Program-made: the position numbers and the translations under genes
Part shown: positions 14,216 through 26,300 of the stretch, piece after piece
Numbering within the stretch: position 1 is the stretch's first letter
How the letters are laid out: each line of letters opens with the position of its first letter
Origin: Diadema setosum
Taxonomy: Eukaryota; Echinodermata; Echinoidea; Diadematoida; Diadematidae
Length of the DNA stretch: 64,000 bases
Direction: 5' to 3'
NCBI RefSeq assembly: GCF_964275005.1
Contig: NC_092704.1
Span: 13,288,371-13,352,370, forward strand
The notes under the pieces: model-generated
Database searches by the model: none
What the model was told of the DNA's origin: nothing
What the model saw: only the letters and a program-made list of their open reading frames with translations

Positions 14216-14424
14216 GAAGCCCCATCGAGTGACGTTAGTCTACAAGGATTGGCATCTCTCTGCATTACAAGAACACACCTTGTTCACTTGAAAACCTTTC
14301 CCAAACTGCACACCAATATCCTATAAATGCTGATTGTGGAATGTCTGTGATAAGGCCCATCTTTTGTTATGACGAAAAACACAACCAAATAAAATACAAA
14401 AGTTGACATTGGGAATACGAGTAG

Positions 14425-14800
14425 TTTGCCGTATTATACAGTTTACCTTTGGGAACAGTGATTTTAAACATTTTCAAATTATCACATTTGATGCATAAGA
14501 TTATGTAGGTCAGTTGTATCACAACACATCCTATCATATAAAAATTTTGCAATAAAACCTAAAATATAGGGAGATATCCCTGTGTTTCTCATTAAACCAT
14601 AACTGTAGACGGTTTAGTCTAGAAACAATTTTATTATAACTATTGATCACATTTCGTATATGTAACAATACTTAACATTGATTATACTGCTTCAAATTTT
14701 TACATTGGTTGTTTCTATCCCTAATGCACATTTAAGAACTATTTTGAAGCACTAAAGCTGGGTTTTTGTTTCATCTGCAAAAGGTAAATTATGCCTTTAA
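14425..14800 (-). mobile_element. MITE family 2, copy 1
   Basis: Read on the minus strand it starts TTTAAAGGCATAATTTACC, followed by 'GCAGATGAAACAAAAACCC' and 'AACCGTCTACAGTTATGG'. The same landmarks recur at 20,886-21,280 and 23,050-23,437. It is non-coding. Confidence 0.75.
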
Positions 14801-16211
14801 ATAACCATCGTGCGTAGCAGTTCACACGTACATGACAAGCTGCAACTAATAAATCAACACCTATTGCTAACCATTTATCACAAATTTAACCGGATATAGA
14901 ACATTGATCATAAGTGGTCTTGTCCCGTTAAGGTTATAGATGAGGTCATCAAACGCTAACATGTAAAACTTATACAACTATATGAAAATCACACGGTGAA
15001 CCTATCAAAGCAGAATGCATATATAGTTTATGAGTACATAGTCATGGACGTTTATAACTCTAGATCACGAGTTGAATTCTCTGTTTTGTTTCGCACTTTC
15101 CCTTCTGATAGGTCGACTTCATGGATATAGTGAAAGTCTGTTTCCAGCGCATGATCATTAGTTGCCTTGATTCAGGAGGATGTCGAGTGAATGAAAGTGT
15201 TATTCGTGTTTGTTCCGAATGATTTACAGACTTTTACAGTTTTAACAACTTCTGCATGCATTGCATGTCTGCTTATCATTATACATACTCTTATCCGTCC
15301 TTGTCAACCAAACTATATATAATTTCCTTGGAAAGGACGAGGTTTGCCATTATATACCCTGCACATGCAGTATGTGGCATATAATGCGGATTGTATATGC
15401 AGTGACTGGTAATATCGAATGTATCATTAGAATCGGCTGCAGGCGAAACTCGAGTCGGAGACAATAATAGATTTATTTTTGACAGGAAATCATCAATCCC
15501 TGTGTTATTCCGAGGGGCTATACTCACTGATTGACGAGTTGTTTATCAAAATTTGACGCTAATTCAGGAGGCGGGTACGCCCCGCTGTCTTCACGAAGGA
15601 GACACGGTGATGGGTCTTCCGCAGATAAAAGTTAAATAACAAACCAAACATAACGAGAGTCTCTATAATTTCAGTTCGTTTCAGTTCATTTTATCTATTC
15701 GCCTATAGCCTAGCCTGGCTGAAATTAAGTTGAATACAAAAAAATCACGTGGACATGTGAAATAATGAAACATAAAAGATATACAGACTTGACTGTGCAC
15801 GAGCTATACATGAATACATGGAAGACTAAATTTTAAAGTTTGTAAACAAAATGTCAAATCCTATCACCGACACTTACTAAAATATAGGGGTAAAATTCAT
15901 GCAACGTTTTGTTTTTGTTTTTTACACCAAAACTAGAACATGATATGCGCTGCAATTTAATCAACCATCGCACCCCAATCTCTATTATCCTTTCCAAGCT
16001 CCTGCCCCCCCCCCCCACCACCACACCCCTCCTTGACCTCTCCCTCCCCACCTGTCTTTCACTCTCCTCTCAAACCTCCTTATAATAATTCATATACAGA
16101 GAAAGAAAAATATTGTCAATACTCTATATCCTTTTAGCAAATATTAGGACCTATGTATATATAAAACTCAAAATGCATGCCATTTCAGAAAACGATATAG
16201 TTCAACACTTT

Positions 16212-16520
16212 GGCCCGAATTCACGAAGGTGGTACAAATGAAACCATGGTTTAAACCATGGACAAAAACCATGGAGCGCCAAGTGTCGCATGGAATATTT
16301 CGTTACGAAATCAGTAATTTCGTCGGTGAAATGATTATTTTGTAACGAAATGACAACATTTTGTAACTAAATGAACATTTCTTCCACGAAATGATAATTT
16401 CGTTAACGAAACGGTAATTCTGTCGACGAAATGACCAATTTCGTAACGAAATATTCCGTGGGACACTTGGCGCTCCATGGTTTTTGTCCATCATTTGTAC
16501 CACCGTCGTGAATTCGAGCC
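16212..16520. mobile_element. large palindrome with internal TTTCGTnnACGAAAT array
   Basis: The ends are inverted: it begins GGCCCGAATTCACGAAGGTG and ends CACCGTCGTGAATTCGAGCC. Further in, CCATGGAGCGCCAAGTGTC on the left faces GACACTTGGCGCTCCATGG on the right. The central 170 bases contain about six imperfect copies of a short self-complementary unit of the form ATTTCGTNACGAAATGA. It is a non-coding foldback element. Confidence 0.85.
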
Positions 16521-17900
16521 TTTGAGCCTTAAATTAAACATTTTGAGAGTTAAATTTTACATAACGAATGGCTAGAGGAGTGACATTTAAAATGTTGATT
16601 TACCATTTTCATTTTCTTTGTGTGTGTGAGTGTGTGTGTGCGCGCGCGTCATACCTTAAGTTCACAAGGCAAAATTTCCATGTAGAGACAGCACAAACAA
16701 GAACATAACACAATCCTGCCTCCACAGATGATTATGATGAGACTGTGAAGTCATGGATTTCAGCGCATCGCCGCAACCCAATTCGACTTATCTCCTCCCC
16801 CATGCATGTTCGCATCAAGAGAGAGTGTTAACATTTCCGCCTCAGCGCGGTCCGCATCATCATCTCATCTTCACTCCGCGGGATGGGATTAAACTCTCCG
16901 CCGAGTCTGTCACAAAATAAACATGTTCTGCATCCATGAACTGCTGCATCCAAAATTCACGTTATAAGGAGGCAGCGAAATCAATACCGTGCATGGCTGA
17001 ACTGAGATTTATGTCCGACCATACGAATCTCTAATGCGTGTCACCCTAAAATGAATATCGCGTGATATGATTTGCACATTTTTTTTTCTGACACTGAGTC
17101 TACAAAGCGAACAAGACAAGAAGAGGATTTATCAGATATACAATACATCAAGTTTGTTGTCCTGTTCCTTCTTTTCACTTGTATGATATTATGCATATAA
17201 TAGTAAATGGCATATCAGGCATAATCCTGTCCTATGAAATAATATCCAACAAACATTTAAAAATGCCCATCAACTTGCTTTTCTCTGAATAAGAATAACC
17301 AAACTGACGTTCATGTTAACAGGAAAGCTTAAAAAAAAAATACTAGGTCATGTGTTGCTGAAAAAATACAAATATGAAGAACAAAACAAAGTACATGCAC
17401 ATTATGTTGACACTTTCAAATCGACATACCATGATTCTATTTCTCCATTGTACATGTAGTCTTCTCTTTATATTATTCTTGCCATCAATTTCACCCTTGA
17501 TTTGTACACATTTTTAAGGGTGAGAGAGTGTGGGCATACATGTATACACGTACATGTGTATACACGTATGTATTAAAAAAAATGCACTTCATAACCAATG
17601 TGTAGAAATTACATCTCCTCGGTGTCTGATTTTTTTAAAAGAACTTGAATTGCCGTGAACTTCAAACAAGTTTTCCCAACAACGCCAGCTCCTAATTTAA
17701 TCTAATTGGACACGTTACGCACCCTTTTCCCGTCTGAATTTGCACCGCGTTACCTGTTCTTGTCTAGAGTTCAGATAATCGCCGAGTTCGAGGAAAGACG
17801 AGCGGGCAAGAAATTACCTCCAGAAAAAAAAAAAAATAATAAATAAAAATAAAGAGAGGAAAAAAAATAATCTTGTCTTGTTTCTTATGGTATATACATG

Positions 17901-17902
<2 letters not shown>

Positions 17903-17945
<43 letters not shown>

Positions 17946-17946
17946 T
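17903..17946. repeat. (TA)n microsatellite
   Basis: A TA array followed by shorter TATA-rich patches to 17,980. Confidence 0.95.
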
Positions 17947-18039
17947 GTATATATACTTAAATACAAGATATATATATATAATTACAGATAGATGGATAGA
18001 TTCATGTATATATTGTACATAATACCTAAAATGATATGG

Positions 18040-18165
18040 TGTCAGAGCGCGTTAGCTCAGCACGCTCATTACAGTTGACATCAGTTTGACAGTGACTGCA
18101 GGAGTTCAATGCAGCGTGTGAATCCCATCTAAATATTGGAAAACCTGCAGATAGCCCACCCCATG
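18040..18165 (+). repeat. possible tRNA-derived SINE remnant
   Basis: TTAGCTCAGCACG resembles a tRNA A box. GTGTGAATCCC, about 60 bases later, is a degenerate B box. The stems do not fold as a functional tRNA. Low-confidence call from box resemblance only. Confidence 0.3.
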
Positions 18166-20497
18166 TATGGCACTAGCACATAAAGGAGAGCAAAATTAAT
18201 GGCCGTTAAATTCAGCATGAGAACAAGCACATGTATTTAATTGTCATGGGCTTTGATATTGTGATGGGGGTGCAGGCAGTCTGCACCCATGGTATACGCA
18301 CAATAAACGTCTCCTGGATGAAAATTGGCAAGGCACGTGCAAGGAGGGGTGGGAAAATCAAACATAACGATGAAATGGAAACTAATCTGGTTATCACCTC
18401 AAAGTAGAGTGAATTTCCATAGGCCCTACAGCTGTATGTTATCTCAATTAGAAAAAAAAAATGACAGAAAATAGAGTTATTATTGGTATGGTGCGACCAG
18501 GAATCGAATATTTTCTACTAGTTACAGTAGTAGTCGGGTTTGCAAGTGATTCGCATTGCTAAGTTCGACAAGACTTCACCTGGTGCGAGTACATCCGTTC
18601 GTCTAGTGGTCTCTTCTTTTTTTCCCATTATCATTATGTGTGACCTGCGAATGACAACAGACAGTAACAGGGTCATGTAATACCCCTTTGTGCATTTGGC
18701 TATGCGAGCAAATGAAACGTAGACTACACTGACTATCGATTTCAGTCTCGGAGGACAATGAGCACAATCTCCCGGTATTCCAAGCGCTTATCTATTTGAT
18801 CGGCTGGAGGAAGACATCTCCGCTTCAGTGCGTCGTATCACTGTATACCACGGAACTTCAAGTAACTCAATGATCATAGTAAACTGTTCATACCGTGTAA
18901 AGCTGCGTCAGCCGTCGAGTTCAACGTTCAATGGTACAACTTGAACGGAAATCTATAGGCAGCACACGGCTTATTATTTGCGAAAGGATATTCATGACGG
19001 GATTTTTCTCTCAACTTTATCACACATACAGACTGGATGGGAATGGTTTTATGGTTGCCTTAATGTTCACGAGTTCGTGGCGCTTTATTATCATGAGTGC
19101 ATTCGACCGTGAACTTTGATGCTGCCGCCGTTTCGCTGGAATGGCTGATAGTTTAAAAAGAGCCATGTTCTGGAGTGCACGACTGAATTAGGACACCTTG
19201 TTACATTGTACATGTAGACCTGTGAGTTTGCTTCTATTCAGAACACACTGAACTTCCAGCGGGCAATACATGAGAACTTATTCACAAAATTGCCCCTCCA
19301 TTAACCATCCCCCCCCCCCAAAAAAAAAAAAGAAAAAAAAGAAAATGGGACTGTCTTGAAACTTGTACATTATTTTTCAATCTTATTTCAATTAGGTTCA
19401 CAGCATAACCTCCAGATAGTCACAATTTCATTTTAACCAATGATTATATGCATCCTAAGGATAATAGCATAAGGTAGCAAGTGCTGCCAAATTTTCTCCT
19501 CACCATTCTGAAAACCATAAAGGTTTTATTGACAGTAACATTGGTATTTGATTGCCTAATTAATTTCATAGCTATGGTCACTGTCCAGCATATCAAACAG
19601 AGATAATACCACACTTTGTACTCCATCAAAAGATTTGAAAATTAATGGATGTGGGAAATTTGACAAAATTTAGCTAGGTTTATAATTAGCCTATATCACT
19701 GTTTTTCATTTGCTCAAAATAGCCAAAGAGCAATGGGGAAATATCTGCAAGTTGTAATAAGTAATCCTGTACACAGGGACTTTGCACATTTCTGCTGTTA
19801 AAAAGCTCTGTAACAACAACAATCAGTATACCAATCTATAAAAGTCTAACTACTACAAGCCACTAAGCCAGGTGCTGTTTGATGTGTTCTTCTGTTTGTT
19901 TGTTTTTGGGGTTTTGTTGTTGTTTTTTTTGGGGGGGGTTTTTTTGTTTTTTTATAATCATGGTATATGCACACCATGGTATAAGCCTACTTGCGTACCA
20001 TTTGTGAATGGAGACATGGTCTGAAATAAGTCACATACAGTACCTTCCATCCTTCAGACTGACTGCAAACAGGTTAAATCCCCCCCCCCCAAAAAAAAAG
20101 GAATCACATGTACTTTCTATCAGCACAAACAGGGCAATAAACATGGCACATTTAATCATCATTCTGGACACATATTAACCATTTCAACGTCACCTAAAAC
20201 ACCCCAAGGATGCAGTTTATCTGACTCATCCAAGAGGTCATACCTGTGACAGCTTATGGCATTTTGCATCATCATGACTAATTTGTATGGCCAAAACTGT
20301 TCTTGAGGCACTCACGTATCATTAACCTCACGTTTTATTCTCTTTCACGTATGAAAGCTGGCTATAATCAGTCAGCTGTTGATGAATAATGCGCTTTCAA
20401 GATTATGTAACTCTGTTAGTCCCTACAACTGTATGTTTGTGACCCATGATTGTAAAGCTGATCAACTGTAGTTGATTATAGTGCTACTAGAGGGACA

Positions 20498-20889
20498 TTA
20501 AAGGGTGTGTACAGTTCTGGTCGAGGTGGGGATTTAGCTTTTAACGTTTTGCGAGATATTCAGAAATCACTCTATGAGATGTCAAAGAGCATGCAGTTCA
20601 AAGGGGTATCAAAAGTTTATTCGATGAAAATCGGTTTTGAAATGGCTGAGATATCCCAAAACAAGGTGAAACAAAGAGATCCTAATAAAGTTGTGGCATG
20701 TCGCCTTTTATTATTAGCACTTTTTTGGATATCTCGGCCATTTGAAAACCAATTTTCATCAAATAAACGTTGAATCCTTCTTAAAATTACATGCTCTTTC
20801 ATATTTCATAAAAGAGGCTTTTCATTATCTCACTTAGGAATATTCAAACATGAATCCCCAACTCAACCAGTACTGTACAGTCCCTTTAA
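20498..20889 (+). mobile_element. palindromic MITE family 1, copy 3 (complete)
   Basis: A 392-bp element from TTAAAGGGTGTGTACAGT to ACTGTACAGTCCCTTTAA. The two halves are imperfect inverted repeats with GGCTGAGATATCC on the left facing GGATATCTCGGCC on the right. Copy 4 at 34,226-34,617 is the same length, very similar, and in the opposite orientation. Confidence 0.9.
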
Positions 20890-21280
20890 GTGTTTCTAAG
20901 TGTTTTAATTTGCCATTTGCAGATGAAACATAAACCCAGCATTAGTGTTCCAAAATAGTTCTAAAATGTGAGTTAGGGATAGAAACAACCAATATAAAAA
21001 TTTGAACCAGTATAATCAATGTTTAGTATTGTTAAACATAAAAAATGTGAACAATAGTTAAAATAAAAATTGTTTCCAGACTAAACCGTCTACAGTTATG
21101 GTTTAATGAGAAAAACAGTGATATCTCGTTATATTTTAAGCTTTATTGCGAAAATGTTGTGTACAATGTATATGGTAGGATGTTTTGTGATACAACTGAC
21201 CTACACCATGCATCAAATGTAATATCTTGAACATTTGTTAAATCACTGCTCCAAAAGGTACGGTGTAAACAGGACCTTTA
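20886..21280 (+). mobile_element. MITE family 2, copy 2, abutting family 1
   Basis: It contains 'GCAGATGAAACATAAACCC' and 'AACCGTCTACAGTTATGG' and ends ACCTTTAA. Its left end runs straight out of the terminal TTAA of the preceding family 1 element, so the two families are inserted back to back. Confidence 0.75.
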
Positions 21281-21619
21281 ACGTCGGTAGAGTAAGAAAG
21301 ACAGAAAAATCCATCTGTCCGGAGGAATTTTTTATCATTGTTTGACTTTTATGGCTCTCCTCCGTAGACATTAAAAGGAGGGAATTCCATGAAGAAAGAT
21401 GTAGTCTCCACTGAACATATCCCCGACGACAAGAAACAGACCGATCTTTCAGTCAAGGAGTAGAAACGGTGCAGTACAAAACATCATGATGAGTAGTTTA
21501 CTATCAATTCTAGACAGAATGTCTGTTGTATATATGTATGTATAGAGTCAATGTGGATATTGTACTGTATTCAGTAATTGCAATTGCAATGTGGATATTG
21601 TAGGGTATTCAGTAAGAGC

Positions 21620-22535
21620 AAACATTGACGACCCTACTGCACTTTGGAGTCACGTTAAGATACCAGGGGCTAAAACTACACTTGAATGTGGTCAAAAATG
21701 CAATGTTTGAAGGTACAAAGTACTACATGTATTTGCATTAATATACATTGTCAATGAATCTCAGTTTGCCATAGACCATGTGCACACACACACAATAGAC
21801 TCAGTTATACAGTTGCATGTTGTATTCCAGTGGTGTCTATGATGTATCTCACAAAGTGTATAGTTGTACCAATGAAAGTCATGAAAGTGGTACCGTACTG
21901 ATTTTGCTTCCAACAAATCACTTCATTATGTCATTTTTTTTTTTCAAAGTTACAATTCTTCCATAATAGGTTATGGAAACAGATAGTAGATCATTATTGA
22001 ATGCAATAACTGCTACCACTCTAATTTTGAGTTAACAGAATCAGAAGGGTAGAAATCTCAATCTACTCAGTGTACCTGTTGTATATAAAGTGCATGAGTA
22101 CACCGTATGATACTACTAGTTAATGTGTATTTGAACAAACAAACATTGACGACCCTACTGTACTTTGGAGTCACGTTAAGATACCAGGGGCTAAAACTAC
22201 ACTTGAATGTGGTCAAAAATGCAATGTTTGAAGGTACAAAGTACTACATGTATTTGCATTAATATACATTGTCAATGAATCTCAGTTTGCCATAGACCAT
22301 GTGCACACACACACAATAGACTCAGTTATACCGTTGCATGTTGTATTCCAGTGGTGTCTACGATGTATCTCACAAAGTGTACCAATGAAAGTCATGAAAG
22401 TGGTACCGTACTGATTTTGCTTCCAATAAATCACTTCATTATGTCATTTTTTTTTTTAAGTTACAATTCTTCCATAATAGGTTATGGAAACAGATATAGT
22501 ACAATCTGTAGTAGTTAATGTGTATTTGAACAAAC
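21620..22535 (+). repeat. direct tandem duplication (521 bp + 395 bp)
   Basis: Unit 1 (21,620-22,140) and unit 2 (22,141-22,535) both start AACATTGACGACCCTACTG and end GTTAATGTGTATTTGAACA. They are nearly identical over their first ~350 bases, including a small (CA)n tract. Unit 2 lacks about 126 bases after GGTTATGGAAACAGATA. The high identity implies a recent duplication. Neither unit codes for a protein. Confidence 0.9.
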
Positions 22536-23049
22536 ACATGAATTCATTAACATACAAGGGAGAGTCACATCAAGGCAAGTGAGAATTCAGGCTCCCAAGT
22601 CAATATGTCACATATGACAAAGGAATGAACATACAATAACCAGAAAAGCGATCAACAAAAAAAAAAAAAAGGAGTGTAATTAGGAAAAAGAATATACACG
22701 TCTTGAAATATCACGATCTGCACTGGCTCACCATTGACCCCTGGTGACCTCTTCCAAAACAGCCTTAGCCACATTGACATCCAGCCTGCTGCATGGACAC
22801 AGATCCTAATCAAAGACAACCTCAATGCATGCACCCACACACAAATTATATGTATCCTGTCAGACAGGTGTTTGCTTCGTGTGTGTTTATCTGAGCTACA
22901 TTACAACAAATGAGACCTTTCAGTGTATCAGTAAGAATTTTGTATACACAGCCTATTTAAATAAAATACATGTAGGGCCTACACTGTATTGTGGCCTCTC
23001 TATCCCAGTTGGTTTCTGCAAAAATAATGACATCAATGTTCTTAACAGC

Positions 23050-23437
23050 ATTTTTTGTGAATTTACCATTTGCAGCTGAAACAAAAACCCAGCTTTAGTG
23101 CTTCAAAATAGTTCTAAAATGTGAGTTAGGGATAGAAACAACTGATGTACAAATGTTAATCAGTATAATCAATGTTAAGTTTTGTTGATTATATAAAATG
23201 TGAACAACAGTTTTAATAAATTGTTTCCAGAATAAACCGTCTACAGTTATGGTGTATTGAGAAAAATAGTGATATCTTCTTATAATATTTTAGACTTTAT
23301 CTATTGCAAAATGTTTATAAGGTAGAATTTTCTGTGATACATTGTACAACTGACCTACCGGTTACACAAATATACATTAAATGTGATGACTCGAACATTC
23401 TTTAAATCATAGCTCCCAATGGTAGACAATACCTTTA
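23050..23437 (+). mobile_element. MITE family 2, copy 3
   Basis: Same orientation and landmarks as copy 2 ('GCAGCTGAAACAAAAACCC', 'AACCGTCTACAGTTATGG'), ending GGTAGACAATACCTTTAA. Confidence 0.75.
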
Positions 23438-23504
23438 AACTGAATACCGTACATTGTGGAAGTTAAGCATTTACCTGTATATTTGCAAACAGAGACTGTA
23501 ATTG

Positions 23505-23840
23505 AATCTGTTTACATTTCACACTCAAGATCGCCAATCAAAACTGCTAATGTCCAGTTTAATCTTCCAAGCACCGAACAATCCAGGATTGCTCTAAAAA
23601 TATGGATGAAATATCTTTCTTTCCAGAGCAGACACAGTTATTGCTCATTATGTAATGCCATAAAATGCATTCTGAGATTGTAATAATTTTGTTTACTTAT
23701 CACACTCGAGATATAAATCAAAACTGCTAATGTCTAGTTTAATTTCCATGCACCAAACAATCCAGGATTGCTCTATAAATTGATGGTCTATTGGAATATC
23801 ACTCTATCTCAAACAGACACAGCTATTGCTTATCATAAAT
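23505..23840 (+). repeat. older tandem duplication
   Basis: Two diverged units share 'AATCAAAACTGCTAATGT' and 'ACAATCCAGGATTGCTCTA' and then 'CAGACACAG.TATTGCT'. The period is about 185 bases. The divergence shows it is older than the duplication at 21.6-22.5 kb. Confidence 0.75.
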
Positions 23841-24146
23841 GCAATGCCACTGTTTTCTTTTTGTAACATCCATATTTCAGTTTTTTTTTTTCTTTCTCTA
23901 GCAATCAAATTAGAGAAAGGAGAAAATTGCTGTGCTAAACAGATGACTGTAAAACCTACGTGTACATGTACATGGCAGATGTACAGTGTACATCAGTATG
24001 TGTATACTTTCAGGTTCTGGCATATTACATTGTATGAGAAACTGCCACTTTGTCACAGAGACATTCATATGTCAAATACACTGAAAATGTGAAGTTTGTT
24101 TGACCATGATTGAAGAATACAGTACACACAACATTTACAGCCATAT

Positions 24147-24152
24147 ACCTGC

Positions 24153-24184
<32 letters not shown>
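24147..24184. repeat. (CA)n microsatellite
   Basis: A CA dinucleotide array. Confidence 0.95.
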
Positions 24185-24187
<3 letters not shown>

Positions 24188-24665
24188 TGATGCATAAACT
24201 TTACACATTATGGGACAAGGGTACAAAAGCCAATATATTCCCAAACTATCATAGGCCTACACTTTGTATATACAATGTATATGCCTGCAGTTTCACATAT
24301 GAAATGTACACTTGTTACATTTTGTACACTGTTGTGAAGTTGTACCATAACCAGTGTGCAAAAGCTAACAGGGAGAAAACTACATTGTACAATCTGTAGT
24401 AAAGCTGCAATCTGATTACTAAATATTTGATGTGTCTTTTTTATCAGTAATTCAGTGCTAATTCAAACTTTGAAGGTAGATTTTACACCCTTCGCTACTG
24501 TTTCATAATGAGATTTGAAAATATTCCCAATACAGTCTTGTGCTTGTGTATAAAATAATATCAATTGATGTATTTTTGCAAGACACTGTCTCGCCTTGCC
24601 TCTTCTATTACATTGTTTTGTGCATTGTTAATATGTTGTACATGTACAGAATGTGTGTCAGTCTT

Positions 24666-24818
24666 CAGGGGCGGATCCAGGAATTCTATAAGGGGAGGGG
24701 TGCAGCTAATATTTCTGGTGCCACTTCCAGGTTTCATTTCTTTCTTTTTTTCTTTTTTTTAAAAACAAAAAGTAAGGGGGGCGGGCACCAGTTGTGCCCC
24801 CCTCTGGATCCGCCACTG
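24666..24818. mobile_element. hAT-like MITE, copy 1
   Basis: The terminal inverted repeats are CAGGGGCGGATCCAGGAATT at the left and CTCTGGATCCGCCACTG at the right, a hAT-type end. The last five bases before it and the first five after it are both GTCTT, a possible partial target duplication (hAT normally makes 8). A second copy lies at 62,287-62,453. Confidence 0.8.
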
Positions 24819-25325
24819 GTCTTGTCTCTCTGTGGGCTTCCAAATTTATTTTCGTCTTTTATTTCTTCTTCACAGAGGCAAACATACAGGTGACTCCCAT
24901 TGAAATAATGTCCTTGGGCCTTTGGACAAGCAGTGTTCTCTAGCTGTATCGAAATTTTGTTATAGCCGAAAAAATAATAATAGCATATCAAGATACACTG
25001 TACATGTTGTATATCAATGATAACAAAATTGCCAGATAATGAAAGAAAACTGCCGGTCCGAGGACTTTAATATATTAACGTCCAACGGGAGTTACATGCA
25101 TCACGATCATGTTGATATCACTATATCTGATATTATTATCAATTGTTATCACCGTCATGATCATCAATTAAAACTGCAATATGTACTGATGGTCAATGCT
25201 TCTTGTCAAAATGGGTGTGGATACAAGTGGTTCCATTTATAGGATTTAAATTAGGCATGTATGTAAAAGAGTACGTGTACACTAAAAAGGAGACTGTATT
25301 ACTATTAGATGTATTAAAATCTTAC

Positions 25326-25567
25326 CAATCTGTATCTCCATCACGATGTTGTGCAACCGTGAATCCAAACAGACTTCCCGCGGGTCCACTAAAGGTGAGC
25401 GGGGCTCTAGTATCAAAATTAAATCCTTCTGTGGTCTTTGAAAGCAAAATACACTGGAATATGAAAAGAACGAGTAGTACACCGAGCTGGGAAGTCCGTC
25501 TAACTCGTGTTGAGGAGGCGCATGCTGCACACCACGCCCGGCGGGTCCCCATCGTATGGCCAGCCAT
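25326..25567 (-). CDS. integrin alpha subunit, first coding exon (partial gene)
   Basis: Integrin alpha chains pair with beta chains as cell-surface receptors for extracellular matrix. The exon opens at ATG 25,567-25,565 and encodes 80 codons plus two bases. Residues 1-28 are basic and polar; residues 29-42 (LGVLLVLFIFQCILL-type) form a signal-peptide core. The mature chain probably begins near FNFDTRAP at 49, followed by FSGPAGSLFGFTVAQHRDG. That 'F-N-x-D...G-S-x-F-G-x-x-V' pattern is the hallmark N-terminus of the seven-bladed propeller. The exon stops at W81 (TG|G) before GTAAGA, and the expected continuation is (V/L)LVGAP. I searched the minus strand as far as 22.8 kb for such an exon and found none. 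Which integrin alpha class it belongs to is unresolved; the short 'xHRDGxTxW' lead-in recalls the alpha4/alpha9 and laminin-binding groups. An alternative start is M6. Confidence 0.78.
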
Positions 25568-26300
25568 GATTATTTTTACGACTCCACTTTTATTACTCCT
25601 TGTGAATAGACGACGGATCTATGTGTCTATTCCGTGCGGCTTCTATGAGTTCTTCTTTCCGACGTTGTTGAGGATCTAATCAGATATCCTCTCTCTCTTT
25701 CAAGAGGGTGGAAGCGATAATAAACGAGCGAGTATTTAGGTTTCTTCTCACTGGTCAGACGCTATATGAAGACGATAGATAGCTCCTGTATTGGGCCGGG
25801 GAAGAATGGTTGGTGAGCTAAATATGCGTCAAAAGTTGACAAAACATGTCACTAGTCTATGTATCCTAGGCTAGCCTCGGTTGTAAGAGTGGGCTAGTGG
25901 GAGGCAATGAATTTACATCTGCTCTTTTCAACCAGATATCAAAGTTCCAATCTCATTATCAATCACAATCCATCTTCTACCTGCGTTTCATGAACCGCTA
26001 GGCGCTACTCCCTTCCTCTCCTCTCGATGTGCTCCGTAGGCTCGCGGGGGAGGAACAGTGCTCTTCAGGGCACCAGCTGGATTTTTGACCGTTCCTGATC
26101 GAACACCAAAACCAGTGATTATTATTTTGACAAATAAACAAGGAAAAGGCTAAATAAATAGAAGTGCGAACCCCGATCGAAAGAAAGAGTCCGGGCCCTC
26201 CCAGTCCACACCGTTCTCCGATAATATATCCAATGTTAAGATCCAAAGCTAAGTGGATATGATTGATTCTTCAGTACCTAGACACCTGTCCAACTCAAAA
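25568..26300 (-). promoter_or_regulatory. integrin 5' flank / probable promoter side
   Basis: This GC-richer, largely non-repetitive stretch lies directly upstream of the integrin start codon. The 5'UTR and promoter must lie here or be separated by a leader intron. No TATA box is convincing; ATATAG-like sequence occurs near 25,763. The call is positional. Confidence 0.35.

Noticed and set aside
18490..18515. tRNA T-arm-like sequence (TTCGATTCCTGGTCGCACC on the minus strand)
   Set aside because: The T-stem does not pair and there is no matching 5' acceptor half, so it is neither a tRNA nor a clear SINE.
22705..22826. Minus-strand block CSRLDVNVAKAVLEEVTRGQW as a possible integrin exon 3 (compare C-x-x-(I/L)-(D/E)...E...QW-(M/F)-G)
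   Set aside because: It has a plausible acceptor and donor (CAATG|GTGAGC), but the phase does not join exon 1 directly and the needed LLVGAP exon between them was not found. The plus strand is also open here. Too weak to call.
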